The notes under the pieces: model-generated
Told to the model about the DNA's origin: nothing
The model's database searches: none
What the model saw: only the letters and a program-made list of their open reading frames with translations
NCBI RefSeq assembly: GCF_030517065.1
Contig: NZ_CP103950.1
Coordinates: forward strand, 434,001-498,000
Reading direction: 5' to 3'
Source of the DNA: Riemerella columbina
GTDB taxonomy: Bacteria; Bacteroidota; Bacteroidia; Flavobacteriales; Weeksellaceae
DNA: 64,000 bases
Made by a program: the position numbers and the translations under genes
Shown: in pieces, positions 44,342 to 53,897 of the stretch
Numbering within the stretch: the first letter of the stretch is position 1
Layout: each line of letters begins with the position of its first letter

Positions 44342-45310
44342 ATGTATACACCAGTTGCCGCAGATGTAGCGAAACTAAGAAACATTACAGGAGCAGGGAT
44401 GATGGACTGCAAAAAAGCTTTAGTAGAAGCTGAAGGAGATTTTGATAAAGCCATTGAAATCCTTAGAAAAAAAGGACAAAAAGTAGCCGCTAATAGAGCA
44501 GATAGAGAATCTTCTGAAGGTGCTGTAATCGCTAAAGTGAACGAAGATAATACCTTAGGGGCTATCATCGCTTTAAACTGCGAAACCGATTTTGTAGCGA
44601 AAAACGAAGCCTTCGTAGTATTAGCACACGAATTGGCAGAACAAGCCCTCAACTATGCTAATAAAGAAGAATTCTTAGCCTCTGACTTCCACGGTATGAC
44701 CGTAGCAGAGAAATTGATAGAGCAAACAGGCGTTATCGGAGAGAAAATAGAAATCGGTGCTTTTGAAACCATCCAAGGTCCATATTTAGGCGCTTACATC
44801 CATGTGGGGAACAAAATTGCTGCCATTACAGCATTATCTAAGAAGTTTGACCACGCTGCAGAATTAGCCAAAGATATCTCTATGCAGGTGGCTTCTATGG
44901 GAGCAGATACTCTATCTTACAAAGATTTTGATCCTGCCTTCATCGCCAGCGAAACTGAAGCTCGTATTGCTGTAATAGAGAAGGATAACGAAGAATTGGC
45001 GCGTTTAGGCAAGCCGCTTAAAAATGTACCAAAATACATCTCTTACGCACAATTAACAGAAGAAGTGCTTAAGCAAGCAGAAGAAGATGCCAAAGCAGAA
45101 CTTAAAGCTGAAGGTAAGCCAGAACAAATTTGGGATAAAATCATTCCAGGTAAGATCCAGAGATTCATCAGTGATAATACCTCATTAGACCAAGAAAAAG
45201 CGCTATTAGACCAAAACTTCATCAAGGATGATAGCAAAAAAGTAGCCGAGTATGTGAAAACTTTCGGAGACGATGTAGAAATTATCGGGTTTAGAAGAGT
45301 TAGCCTCTAA
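44342..45310 (+). CDS. tsf: Translation elongation factor Ts
   Basis: The guanine-nucleotide exchange factor for EF-Tu, cytoplasmic. It has 322 residues. The N-terminal UBA-like domain has the conserved AKLRNITGAGMMDCKKAL (about 10-27) and the TDFVAKNEAF motif (about 82-91) that contacts EF-Tu. The extended coiled region near 220-260 and the final domain FGDDVEIIGFRRV complete the family plan. rpsB, the usual upstream neighbour, is absent: a convergent exported-protein gene lies there instead. A short terminator follows. Confidence 0.95.
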   Translation: MYTPVAADVAKLRNITGAGMMDCKKALVEAEGDFDKAIEILRKKGQKVAANRADRESSEGAVIAKVNEDNTLGAIIALNCETDFVAKNEAFVVLAHELAEQALNYANKEEFLASDFHGMTVAEKLIEQTGVIGEKIEIGAFETIQGPYLGAYIHVGNKIAAITALSKKFDHAAELAKDISMQVASMGADTLSYKDFDPAFIASETEARIAVIEKDNEELARLGKPLKNVPKYISYAQLTEEVLKQAEEDAKAELKAEGKPEQIWDKIIPGKIQRFISDNTSLDQEKALLDQNFIKDDSKKVAEYVKTFGDDVEIIGFRRVSL

Positions 45311-45329
45311 GCACCACTACGAAATAAAA

Positions 45330-45358
45330 AGCCTTGCCTCACCGCGAGGCTTTTTTAT
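45330..45358 (+). terminator. Terminator after tsf
   Basis: GCCTC and GAGGC arms around a 5-base loop, with flanking A and T tracts. The stem is short but the T run is clear. Confidence 0.65.
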
Positions 45359-45370
45359 TATCCTATGATA

Positions 45371-45402
45371 TTTGTAAGTTCAGATAAAATAACCTATTTT
45401 TG
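45371..45402 (+). promoter_or_regulatory. Promoter of guaB; fixes its start
   Basis: TTTG (45371-45374), 20 bases, TATTTTTG (45395-45402). The longer frame from 45365 would begin upstream of this promoter, so the ATG at 45416 is the start. Confidence 0.7.
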
Positions 45403-45415
45403 CAAAGAAAGTGCT

Positions 45416-46876
45416 ATGCCTATACACGACAAAATTGTAGAAACCGCCATCACTTTTGATGATGTGCTCTTAGTGCCCGCCTTCTCAGAGGTACTGCCCA
45501 ACCAAGTTTCCCTAAAATCACGCTTAACGGACAAAATCACGCTCAATGTGCCTATCGTTTCCGCCGCTATGGACACCGTTACCGAAGCCGATTTAGCCAT
45601 TGCCCTCGCCCGAGTGGGAGGTTTAGGATTCATCCATAAAAATATGACCATAGAGGAGCAAGCCGCCCAAGTGAACAAGGTGAAACGCTCCGAAAATGGT
45701 ATGATTTCGGATCCTGTAACCCTCTCTAAAAACCACACGCTGCGGGAAGCCAAAGAGCTGATGGCGAAATATAAAATCTCGGGGTTACCTGTGGTAGATG
45801 AGGAACATAAGCTCATCGGCATCATTACCAATAGAGATGTGAAGTACCAAGAAAATTTAGAAATGAAGGTGGAAGACCTGATGACCAAAGACCATTTGGT
45901 TACTTCTGACCAAAATACCACGCTGGAAACCGCAAAAAATATTTTGCTGGAAAACCGTGTGGAGAAACTCCCTATCGTAGATCAAGATTTTAAGTTGGTA
46001 GGGCTCATCACCATTAAAGATATTGACAATCAGTTAGAATATCCTAACGCGAACAAGGACCAAAATGGCAGACTTATCGTGGGGGCAGGCGTTGGCGTTG
46101 GCGAGGATACTATGGCGCGCGTGTCTGCGTTGGTAGAAGCGGGCGTGGATATCATCGCGATAGACTCTGCACACGGACATTCCAAAGGCGTTTTGGACAA
46201 AATCAAAGAGATTAGAACTGCCTTCCCAAATTTGGACATCGTGGGCGGAAATATCGTCACAGCAGAAGCTGCAAAAGATTTAATAGAGGCAGGAGCCAAT
46301 GTTCTAAAAGTGGGCGTGGGACCAGGTTCCATCTGTACTACCCGAGTGGTGGCAGGTGTGGGCGTGCCGCAACTTTCCGCTATTTATAATGTGTATGAAT
46401 ACGCCAAAGAAAAAAATGTAGCGGTAATAGCGGACGGCGGGATTAAGCTTTCTGGCGACATCGTGAAAGCCATTGCCAGCGGTGCCAATGCCGTGATGCT
46501 CGGCTCTCTTTTTGCGGGAACTGATGAGGCACCAGGGGAGGAGATCATCTTCCAAGGGCGAAAGTTTAAATCTTACCAAGGTATGGGCAGTTTAGCCGCG
46601 ATGAAGCGTGGGGGCAAAGAGCGCTATTTCCAAAGCGAAGCCAAAAAATTCGTACCCGAAGGCATTGAAGGTCGTGTACCGCACAAAGGCAAGTTGGAAG
46701 ATGTGGTTTTCCAGCTCACAGGCGGACTTCGTGCAGGAATGGGCTACTGTGGCGCTGCCGATATTAGGACTTTGCAAGAGGATTCCAAAATGGTTAAAAT
46801 TACGGGAAGCGGGCTTAAAGAATCTCATCCTCACGATGTTATTATTACCCAAGAAGCCCCTAATTATTCTTTGTAA
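45416..46876 (+). CDS. guaB: IMP dehydrogenase
   Basis: Oxidises IMP to XMP with NAD, the rate-limiting step of GMP synthesis. It has 486 residues from ATG 45416 ([20 protein letters not shown]). A TIM-barrel is split by a pair of CBS domains (about 95-215, with [16 protein letters not shown]). The catalytic Cys is in [15 protein letters not shown] near 305, and the flap region has [12 protein letters not shown] near 420. Length and motifs are normal. It is monocistronic with its own promoter and terminator. Confidence 0.95.
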   Translation: MPIHDKIVETAITFDDVLLVPAFSEVLPNQVSLKSRLTDKITLNVPIVSAAMDTVTEADLAIALARVGGLGFIHKNMTIEEQAAQVNKVKRSENGMISDPVTLSKNHTLREAKELMAKYKISGLPVVDEEHKLIGIITNRDVKYQENLEMKVEDLMTKDHLVTSDQNTTLETAKNILLENRVEKLPIVDQDFKLVGLITIKDIDNQLEYPNANKDQNGRLIVGAGVGVGEDTMARVSALVEAGVDIIAIDSAHGHSKGVLDKIKEIRTAFPNLDIVGGNIVTAEAAKDLIEAGANVLKVGVGPGSICTTRVVAGVGVPQLSAIYNVYEYAKEKNVAVIADGGIKLSGDIVKAIASGANAVMLGSLFAGTDEAPGEEIIFQGRKFKSYQGMGSLAAMKRGGKERYFQSEAKKFVPEGIEGRVPHKGKLEDVVFQLTGGLRAGMGYCGAADIRTLQEDSKMVKITGSGLKESHPHDVIITQEAPNYSL

Positions 46877-46907
46877 AATATGGTAAATCAATAATAAAAA
46901 AACTAAA

Positions 46908-46943
46908 ATCCGTTTTAAGAGTTTTCTGAAACGGATTTTTTTA
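46908..46943 (+). terminator. Terminator after guaB
   Basis: AAAATCCGTTT and AAACGGATTTT arms, a 14-base loop and a T7 tract. It also lies 3' of the convergent ruvC. Confidence 0.85.
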
Positions 46944-46969
46944 TGAAATCACACAGCAGATTTTTAGGT

Positions 46970-47524
46970 TTATTTTATCCGATCAGGGTTTTGTTTGAGA
47001 AAACTATCCCAGCTGGAGTAACTTTTTTCGGTATTGGGTTTTCCAGAGTTAAAATGATGGCAGACCGCCACGGCTAAACCATCGGAGGCATCTAAATATT
47101 TGGTTGGAAATTCCTTTAAGGAAAGCAAATTTTTAAGCATCCCTGCCACTTGCTCTTTGCTGGCGTTGCCATTGCCTGTAATCGCCATTTTTATTTTCTT
47201 CGGCGAATATTCAGTAATCGGAATATCTCGGTAGAGGCTGGCAGCCATAGCGACACCTTGGGCGCGTCCTAATTTGAGCATACTCTGTACATTTTTGCCA
47301 TAAAAAGGCGCTTCTAACGCCACTTCATCAGGGTGAAACTCATCGATGAGGGCTAAGGTGCGCTCAAAAATATACTTTAATTTCGTTTCGTGGTTGGGGT
47401 ATTTTTTGAGAATCAACTCGTGGATGGATACCAGCTGCATTCGGTTGTCCAGCACAGAGATAATGCCGAACCCCATTACCGTGGTACCAGGGTCTATCCC
47501 AAGAATAATTTTTTCTACTTTCAC
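46970..47524 (-). CDS. ruvC: Crossover junction endodeoxyribonuclease RuvC
   Basis: Resolves Holliday junctions with RuvAB. It has 184 residues from the GTG at 47524 (read as MKVEKIILGIDPG). Catalytic acids are visible: Asp in GIDPGTTVMGFG (about 9-20), Glu in VALEAPFYGKNVQSML, and the late DASDGLAVAVCHHF pair (about 144-157). The longer frame to 47566 is rejected because the promoter -7 element (47529-47536) lies in front of this GTG. The mRNA is then leaderless. Confidence 0.9.
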   Translation of the reverse strand: MKVEKIILGIDPGTTVMGFGIISVLDNRMQLVSIHELILKKYPNHETKLKYIFERTLALIDEFHPDEVALEAPFYGKNVQSMLKLGRAQGVAMAASLYRDIPITEYSPKKIKMAITGNGNASKEQVAGMLKNLLSLKEFPTKYLDASDGLAVAVCHHFNSGKPNTEKSYSSWDSFLKQNPDRIK

Positions 47525-47528
47525 CCTA

Positions 47529-47559
47529 CAAAAATAGATAATAATCACGAGTGGGCAAA
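47529..47559 (-). promoter_or_regulatory. Promoter of ruvC, abutting its GTG start
   Basis: Minus strand: TATTTTTG (47529-47536) with TTTG 19 bases upstream (47556-47559). Transcription would start at or next to the GTG. Confidence 0.65.
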
Positions 47560-47683
47560 ACGCCAAGCCACATCAGCAACTGTAAAATCATAGGCTTTAA
47601 AAATTTTTTAAAATAAAAATACCTAAAAACATAATACATAAGAAAATTATGCATATATTTGCAAGGTATAAATCAGTAAAGCA

Positions 47684-48034
47684 ATGAAAAAAAATACACT
47701 TTATAAAGGAACGCTCAAAAATATTATTTTGAAACTGTTGGCTCAGGAGGTTAAAATGTATGGTTATCAGATGACTCAGCGTGCTAAGGAACTGACCCAA
47801 GGGCATTTAGAGATGACGGAAGGGGCACTTTATCCCATTCTTCATAAATTGGAGCAAGAGGGCATTATAGAATCTGAGGTGCAGCACATCAACGGTAGGG
47901 ACAGGAAATATTATTTCTTAACCAGCAAAGGCAAGCGACAGCAAGCACAAGAGGAGGCAGAGATGAAAAGTTATATTTTTAATCTTAATACTATTTTTAA
48001 TCTGAAAATCAATGCTTTGTTGCTGTTGAAATAA
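47684..48034 (+). CDS. PadR-family transcriptional regulator
   Basis: A 116-residue winged-helix regulator. The PadR core is clear: LKNIILKLLAQEVKMYGYQM (about 6-25), then MTEGALYPILHKLEQEGIIE (about 46-65), then the wing with GRDRKYYFLTSKGK (about 73-86). It is followed at once by two paralogous membrane protein genes and is read from TATATTTG at 47654-47661. PadR proteins usually repress their own operon. The inducer is unknown. Confidence 0.88.
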   Translation: MKKNTLYKGTLKNIILKLLAQEVKMYGYQMTQRAKELTQGHLEMTEGALYPILHKLEQEGIIESEVQHINGRDRKYYFLTSKGKRQQAQEEAEMKSYIFNLNTIFNLKINALLLLK

Positions 48035-48061
48035 GTGGTCATTATCAAAAATAAAATTGTG

Positions 48062-48673
48062 ATGTTAAATATAGATCAAATTATTCAAATCAAAAATTAT
48101 TTAAAGTATAAAAAAGTTTCTCGGTTGATGTTAAACGAAATTACCGACCATTTTTCGCAAGAAATAACCACACAGATGGAGGCAGGGCAATCCTTTCAAG
48201 AGGCTTTTTTGTACACGAAAATCAAATGGCAGGACGATCTGAGTCCTGTTCGTATAGACTCATTGTTTCCCAAAAAAGTACCGAAAATAGAAGTGGACAG
48301 TATTAAAATGTTGCTCAACCAAATATTGGGGAGAGCCCTTTGTATAGCCGCTTTGCTCATCTTGGTTACTCGCTATTACCAGTGGGACTGGCTCTCTATG
48401 GTGATCGTGGGAGTATGGGGGCTGATGCTCCTCTATGCCTTGATTTTTGAGAAAATTAAACTTTTTACTTTGATAGAACTGAATGTCAATCCTTTGGTGC
48501 TGCGGACTGTTTTTGTCTCGCTATTGATCAGTTTTGTAGCTTATTATTCTTCATTTTATACCTACTATGGCTTTCTTAAATATTGGGTGCGAGATTTCTT
48601 TTTCATCCTCAATGCGATGATACAAATGCAACTTTTGTTTTATCTCATCAGAAAAAATAAAATACAACTATGA
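48062..48673 (+). CDS. Membrane protein of the PadR operon, copy A
   Basis: A 203-residue protein. The N-terminal 70 residues are helical and soluble (IIQIKNYLKYKKVSRLMLNE, then ITDHFSQEITTQM, then SFQEAFLYTKIKWQDDL). About four membrane helices follow (roughly 87-103, 113-132, 147-167 and 176-198). It is clearly paralogous to the next gene over the N-terminal domain, with the shared E-x2-DHF motif. This short helical domain recalls the HAAS/DUF1700-type domains often paired with PadR; that match is inferred. ATG 48062 is chosen because it aligns with the start of copy B; a GTG at 48035 is also possible. Confidence 0.6.
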   Translation: MLNIDQIIQIKNYLKYKKVSRLMLNEITDHFSQEITTQMEAGQSFQEAFLYTKIKWQDDLSPVRIDSLFPKKVPKIEVDSIKMLLNQILGRALCIAALLILVTRYYQWDWLSMVIVGVWGLMLLYALIFEKIKLFTLIELNVNPLVLRTVFVSLLISFVAYYSSFYTYYGFLKYWVRDFFFILNAMIQMQLLFYLIRKNKIQL

Positions 48674-49350
48674 TGACCCCAGAACAACTTTCCGAGATTA
48701 GGCAATACCTCTTATCCAGAAGGCTTTCTCTTGATGTTCTGTTGGAGGTAGAAGACCATTTTGTTACCCAAGTTGGCGAGATGATGAAGGCGCAAGACCT
48801 ATCCTTTGCTGAAGCGCTTAGCCGTACAAAATCCGTGTGGCTTAAGGATTTGAAAATGATTTATAATGTGTTTTATAGTGCAGATGATATCTCGCCGCTG
48901 ATGATAAAATATCAAAAGCAAGCCATGTGGAACATCTTACGGAAAGTCTTTCCGCTCACCATATTAGCCATCGTATTTTATATGGTTACCCTTTATTTTA
49001 ATGCAATAGTTTGGTTTCAAATCGAATTAGTTGTGATGATGTGCATAACCTTCATTATGTGGATGAAAAATAGAAAAGCATTGAAAATCAAAAAGCAATA
49101 TAAGGTCAAACCACTAACGGTATATGATGGTTTGGTGGTTCATTCTTTTTCTTATTTAGGCGCTCTTTGGGTGTTGTGGGCTTACTTTTTTAATGATAGT
49201 CTTGGTCTTACAGATTATTCCACAGGGCAATTTTTGATGAGTATATTGGTTGGTGGCTATTTTAATTATCTGTGCCTCCAAACGATGTTTGTCCAACATT
49301 ATTATGTGAAAGAACTGCGCAAAATCCAACGGTATTACTCACCTCAATAG
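48670..49350 (+). CDS. Membrane protein of the PadR operon, copy B
   Basis: A 226-residue paralogue of the preceding protein. The N-terminal domain has LSEIRQYLLSRRLSLDVLLE and VEDHFVTQVGEMM, then FAEALSRTKSVWLKDL, matching copy A position by position. About four to five membrane helices follow, and the C terminus is short and basic. Its ATG overlaps the stop of copy A (ATGA), so they are co-translated and may form a hetero-oligomer. Function is unknown. A terminator follows at 49369-49402. Confidence 0.6.
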   Translation: MMTPEQLSEIRQYLLSRRLSLDVLLEVEDHFVTQVGEMMKAQDLSFAEALSRTKSVWLKDLKMIYNVFYSADDISPLMIKYQKQAMWNILRKVFPLTILAIVFYMVTLYFNAIVWFQIELVVMMCITFIMWMKNRKALKIKKQYKVKPLTVYDGLVVHSFSYLGALWVLWAYFFNDSLGLTDYSTGQFLMSILVGGYFNYLCLQTMFVQHYYVKELRKIQRYYSPQ

Positions 49351-49368
49351 AGGTTAATTTGATGAGAC

Positions 49369-49402
49369 AAAAAGCCAAAGTTTTTTAACTTTGGCTTTTA
49401 TT
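49369..49402 (+). terminator. Terminator of the PadR operon
   Basis: AAAAGCCAAAGTT and AACTTTGGCTTTT pair perfectly around a short T loop and are followed by T-rich sequence. The convergent icmF ends nearby. Confidence 0.9.
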
Positions 49403-49480
49403 TTTGATGAAAAAGATCATGGAGTGATAGTTATATAATCTTTTTACGGTTATAAAATCAAATTTAAAAATCCTTTCCCC

Positions 49481-52400
49481 CTACATATTCCGTATATATT
49501 TACCGCCGACTTCGAATAGGGCGTTGGTGATTTGCCCTAAGGAGCAATATTTTACCGCTTCCATCATCGTTTCAAAGAGGTTGCTTTGGTTGATGGCGGC
49601 TTGTTGGAGGCGTTGGAGCCAAGCCTCTGAGCGTACGGCTACTCGCGTGGAAGACCTCTAAATTTTTAATTTGAAGCTGTTTTTCCTCCTCCGTGGAGCG
49701 GATCACTTCGCCGGGGAGCACCGTTGGAGAGCCATCTTTGCCCAAGAAAGTATTCACGCCGATAATCGGATATTCGCCCGTGTGTTTCAGCCACTCGTAG
49801 TGCATACTTTCCTCCTGAATTTTGGAGCGTTGGTACATCGTTTCCATAGCGCCCAGCACGCCGCCACGCTCGGTAATGCGTTCAAATTCAGCATAGACCG
49901 CCTCTTCCACCAAGTCGGTTAATTCCTCAATGATGAACGAACCTTGCAACGGATTTTCGTTTTTGGCTAAGCCCAATTCTTTGTTGATGATGAGCTGTAT
50001 CGCCATGGCGCGCCGCACTGATTGTTCGGTAGGTGTGGTGATGGCTTCATTGTATGCGTTGGTATGCAAGGAGTTACAGTTGTCATAGATGGCATACAGC
50101 GCTTGGAGCGTGGTTCTGATGTCGTTAAAATCAATCTCTTGTGCGTGCAAAGATCGCCCCGAAGTCTGGATGTGGTATATCAACATCTGCGAACGCTCAT
50201 CGGCACCGTATTTTTCCTTCATCGCTTTTGCCCAAATCCGCCGTGCCACACGCCCAATCACCGCATATTCTGGGTCTATACCATTGGAGAAAAAGAACGA
50301 CAGATTGGGCGTAAAGTCGTTGATATTCATTCCTCTCGCCAGATAATATTCCACATAAGTAAAGCCGTTGGCAAGGGTAAATGCCAGCTGCGAAATCGGA
50401 TTGGCACCCGCCTCCGCAATATGGTAGCCCGAGATGGACACGGAGTAGAAATTTCGCACTTTTTCTTGGATAAAATACGCCTGCACATCGCCCATCAACC
50501 GCAGGGCAAATTCGGTGGAGAAGATGCAAGTATTCTGAGCTTGGTCTTCTTTTAAAATGTCCGCCTGCACCGTACCCCGCACCGTAGCGATGGTCTCCGC
50601 CTTGATGCGTGCATAATCCTCCGCACTGATGATTTCATCGCCTGTGAGCCCCAAAAGCATCAAACCTAAGCCATTGTTGGAGGCTGGCAAATCGCCGTGA
50701 TACTGCGGTCTTGGGAGATTTTTGGTATCAAATTTCTCTTGGAGAAGTTGCTCTATTTTGGCTTCGTATTGGGCTTTTTCTGGGGAATTTTGGATGAATT
50801 TTTCCACATTTTGGTCAATGGCGGCATTCATAAAAAACGCCAAAAGCATCGGGGCTGGCCCGTTGATGGTCATAGAAACCGAAGTGAGCGGACTGACCAA
50901 ATCAAAGCCTGAATAGAGCTTTTTGGCATCATCCAAAGTTGCGATGGACACACCCGCATTCCCAATTTTACCGTAAATATCAGGTGGCAGCGCAGGGTCT
51001 TGCCCATAGAGCGTTACGGAATCAAACGCTGTGGAGAGCCTTTTGGCAGGCATCTCGGCAGATACATAGTGAAAACGGCGGTTGGTACGCTCGGGGCCGC
51101 CTTCGCCCGCAAACATTCGGGTAGGATCTTCGCCCGTCCGCTTAAATGGATAAATTCCAGCCGTATAAGGGAAACTGCCAGGGAGATTCTCTTGCCCTTT
51201 CCAATGGATTAAATCACTCCAATCGTGGAATTTAGGCAAGGCAATTTTGGGGATTTTAAGGTGTGCCAAAGAGGTGGTTTTGGTTTCCACTTTGATTTCT
51301 TTGCCTCGCACAAAATAAGAAAAAGTATCGGCAGAGAGCTGGTTTTTTGTGTCTTCCCAATGGTTGAGGAAATCTATATTTTCTTGTAAAAGTTCCTTTT
51401 CTAATTTTTTATATTCTTGCTGAAGTGGCTCAAAATCTGTGTTTTGCAAAAAGTTTTTCACCCCTTGGATGTGGTACATTTTTCTGGCGATATCGGCTTG
51501 CTCGGCAATTTTTTGGTCATAACGGTGGTTATTTTCCACAATTTCAGAGAGATACCGCACTCGGTTGGGCGGAATAATTACGGCTTCTTCTTGCACAATT
51601 TGCTCCGAATAAGGGTCAAAATACAGTGTCTCAAAGCGTTGGTTGAGCTGTTCTACCAAAGCGTTAAACAATTCTGTGGTGCCAATATCATTAAACTGGC
51701 TGGCTTTGGTGGCAAAAACAGGCATCGCTTCTAAACTTTGTTCCCAAAGAAGATGATTGCGCTGGTACTGTTTCCGCACGGCGTTTAGGGCATCTTGGGC
51801 GCCCCGTTTATCGGATTTATTGAGGGCGATGAGGTCGGCAAAATCCAACATATCAATCTTTTCCAACTGAGTGGCAGCCCCATATTCTGGCGTCATCACA
51901 TACATTGAAAGGTCGGCGATATCGGCAATTTCCGAACCACTTTGCCCAATGCCTGAGGTTTCCAAAATGATGAGGTCGGGCTGGGCTAATTTCAGCACTT
52001 GAATAGCGGTTTGCACATACGGCGACACCGAAACATTGGTTTCCCGAGTCGCCATAGACCGCATATAGATGCGAGGATCGTGGATGGCATTCATCCGAAT
52101 TCTGTCGCCCAACAATGCACCGCCTGTTTTCTTTTTGGAAGGGTCTATGGAGATGATAGCCAAGGTTTTATCAGGGTTAGAACGGAGAAAACGCCGTACC
52201 AACTCATCGGTAAGGGAGGATTTTCCTGCGCCGCCCGTTCCTGTAATTCCTACGATAGGAATGCGCTGCGAGGCGTCTTGAGCGGTGGCTCGGCGTTGGA
52301 TTTCTGCGATGAGTTCAGGTTTTTCGGTGGAATAATTTTCCACGGCAGAAATCACTTGGGCGATGCTTTTGTGGTCGTTAAAGGAAATATTGTCCAACGC

Positions 52401-52856
52401 TTTCACGGTAATTTGGTTGCCAGTGGCAAAATCTGACCGCTGCACCAAATCATCAATCATTCCCTGCAAGCCCATTTCTCGCCCATCATCAGGGGAATAA
52501 ATGCGGCAGATGCCATAGTCCATCAGGGTTTTGATTTCCTCGGGGAGGATCACGCCGCCGCCGCCGCCAAAAATCTTGATTTGCGGCATACCTTTTTCCT
52601 GAAGTAGGTCATAAATATATTTAAAATACTCGTTGTGTCCGCCTTGGTAGGAGGTGAGGGCAATGGCGTTGGCATCTTCCTGAATGGCGCAGTTGACCAC
52701 TTCTTCCGCCGATTTATCGTGCCCGAGGTGGATGACCTCGCAACCCGTCCCTTGAATCACGCGCCGCATAATATTGATCGCCGCATCGTGTCCATCAAAC
52801 AACGCTGCCGCCGTAACAACACGCACTTTATGCCGAGGTTGGTATTTGTTTTCCAT
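49481..52856 (-). pseudogene. icmF: Fused isobutyryl-CoA-type mutase (IcmF), frameshifted near its 3' end
   Basis: An adenosylcobalamin-dependent acyl-CoA mutase fused to its G-protein chaperone. From ATG 52856: the B12-binding domain has DGHD at 21-24 (base-off His), the MeaB-like GTPase has [12 protein letters not shown] at about 203-214 and ALNKSDKRG, and the mutase TIM-barrel starts near 530. The reading frame leaves the family sequence after EVFHAS and stops at 49572. In the next frame [16 protein letters not shown] continues to a normal end EVGGKYIRNM at 49481. A two-base loss in a GCGCG-type repeat near 49650 explains the break. Repaired length is about 1,125 residues, usual for IcmF. 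The lost part closes the mutase domain. Confidence 0.85.
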
Positions 52857-52874
52857 AGTGGGTGGTATTTTTTC

Positions 52875-52882
52875 CAAATATA
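52875..52882 (-). promoter_or_regulatory. -7 element of icmF
   Basis: TATATTTG on the minus strand, 18 bases before the ATG at 52856. The TTG at 52877 lies inside it and is not a start. Confidence 0.5.
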
Positions 52883-52964
52883 GAAAAATGTTTTTAAACT
52901 TTTGAATATGAGGGGCTAAAATTCTTAATGTTAAAAACCTTATCTTTGTGGCGCTTTAATTTAA

Positions 52965-53300
52965 ATGACGATGAAAAAAGCGATAGCATATGCATTGGGG
53001 ATTGGCGTTTTGAGTTTTTTAGCCAATTATTATTGGGCTGAGCAGCCGTGGGCGGTGGCGTTGTATTACGCTGCGGCATTTGGCTTGGCGTGGGGCTTGG
53101 CGTACTTTCTGGATAGACCAGATTACAGCCTGCCTAAAAAGCTGGCATACTCATTTTTGGGGATGGCAATTTTGCTGATTATAGGCTTTATCTTTTTCGA
53201 TTTTGAGGTGGCAGTGCCTTCGCTGCTGCGGTTTTCTATGGTCTTTGTGGCTTATTTCCTTTTGGCGAGCTTTAGAAGTTCCAAAAGTTTACGCCGGTAA
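52965..53300 (+). CDS. Small integral membrane protein
   Basis: A 111-residue protein with about four membrane helices (roughly 5-22, 28-48, 59-78 and 82-102) and a short basic tail (SFRSSKSLRR). No family was recognised. The start may be the ATG at 52965 or the one two codons later. The promoter element TATCTTTG is at 52941-52948, 16 bases upstream. It is followed by a terminator and lies between icmF and the decayed gene. Confidence 0.6.
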   Translation: MTMKKAIAYALGIGVLSFLANYYWAEQPWAVALYYAAAFGLAWGLAYFLDRPDYSLPKKLAYSFLGMAILLIIGFIFFDFEVAVPSLLRFSMVFVAYFLLASFRSSKSLRR

Positions 53301-53357
53301 TCCGCATTTTGGCATTTAACCAAAGCGAGGCATCAGCACTCAACCAAGATTGACAAA

Positions 53358-53398
53358 ATAAAAAAAAGACTTTTTCGGTAAAGGAAAGTCTTTTTTTG
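53358..53398 (-). terminator. Terminator hairpin flanked by A and T tracts
   Basis: AAAAAAAGACTTT and AAAGTCTTTTTTT form a long A/T-rich stem with a 12-base loop. It can end the membrane protein transcript, and on the minus strand it follows directly after the end of the decayed gene. Confidence 0.8.
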
Positions 53399-53401
53399 CA
53401 T

Positions 53402-53790
53402 CTATTATTTCCGCTGAATTTGGAAAGTCCCATTGGCAATAATTGCCTTGTAACGGTGAGATGGCTTCCAATTTGCCAGTGCCTTTATTACCGATGATTC
53501 TACCTCTGAAACTGAGCTTGGGTTCTCGGTGAGAGGAATCGGCTTCTTTTTAATGAGATTTCAATTGAGAGGTGTCCAATTTAAACCAATATTTTTTTTG
53601 TGGTAACTTGTAGTGGGAATTAACACTCAATCGGTTATGGGACAGCGGTTGAGCTGAAGAAGGGCAGGGGAGAACGCAGCTTTTCTTCACTATGGATTGA
53701 AAGGGCGATGCTGTTCCTTTAATAAAAGGTAAGGTTTTCATCAAAATCTAAAAAGCTTGGCACAAGAATTGGCGCTTATACTGGCTCATT
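53402..53790 (-). pseudogene. Remnant of a decayed gene
   Basis: The region between the small membrane gene and lon has no intact gene. On the minus strand, protein-like pieces lie in two frames: KYWFKLDTSQLKSH then a stop, the same frame continuing EPKLSFRGRIIGNKGTGKLE, and after a frame change RYKAIIANGTFQIQRK ending at TAA right before the terminator. The final piece looks like a natural C terminus of an exported flavobacterial protein. At least one stop and one frameshift separate the pieces. The family was not recognised. Confidence 0.4.
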
Positions 53791-53815
53791 GAAAAACCTT
53801 AATAAAGAGGTTGGT

Positions 53816-53864
53816 GCGGACAGATTTGCCTCTTTTTGGCAACGAAAACTGACACATTGTCCGC
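53816..53864 (+). promoter_or_regulatory. Nested inverted repeats in the lon upstream region
   Basis: GCGGACA (53816-53822) pairs with TGTCCGC (53858-53864). Inside, TTGCC (53826-53830) pairs with GGCAA (53838-53842). The structure ends 33 bases before the lon ATG. It could be a regulator site or a folded leader. No clear -7 element lies between it and the start. Confidence 0.4.
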
Positions 53865-53897
53865 TCCAAGTGAACCATTTTTAGAATTGATAAAATT

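Noticed and set aside
45365-45415. Longer N terminus for IMP dehydrogenase
   Set aside because: The promoter elements lie inside the extension, and the family sequence begins at MPIHDKIVE.
47525-47566. Longer N terminus for ruvC
   Set aside because: The promoter lies within it, and the known N terminus of RuvC begins at the following GTG.
53550-53744. A 64-codon frame on the minus strand as an intact gene
   Set aside because: It stops early, and protein-like sequence continues past the stop in the same and another frame, so it is better read as part of a decayed gene.
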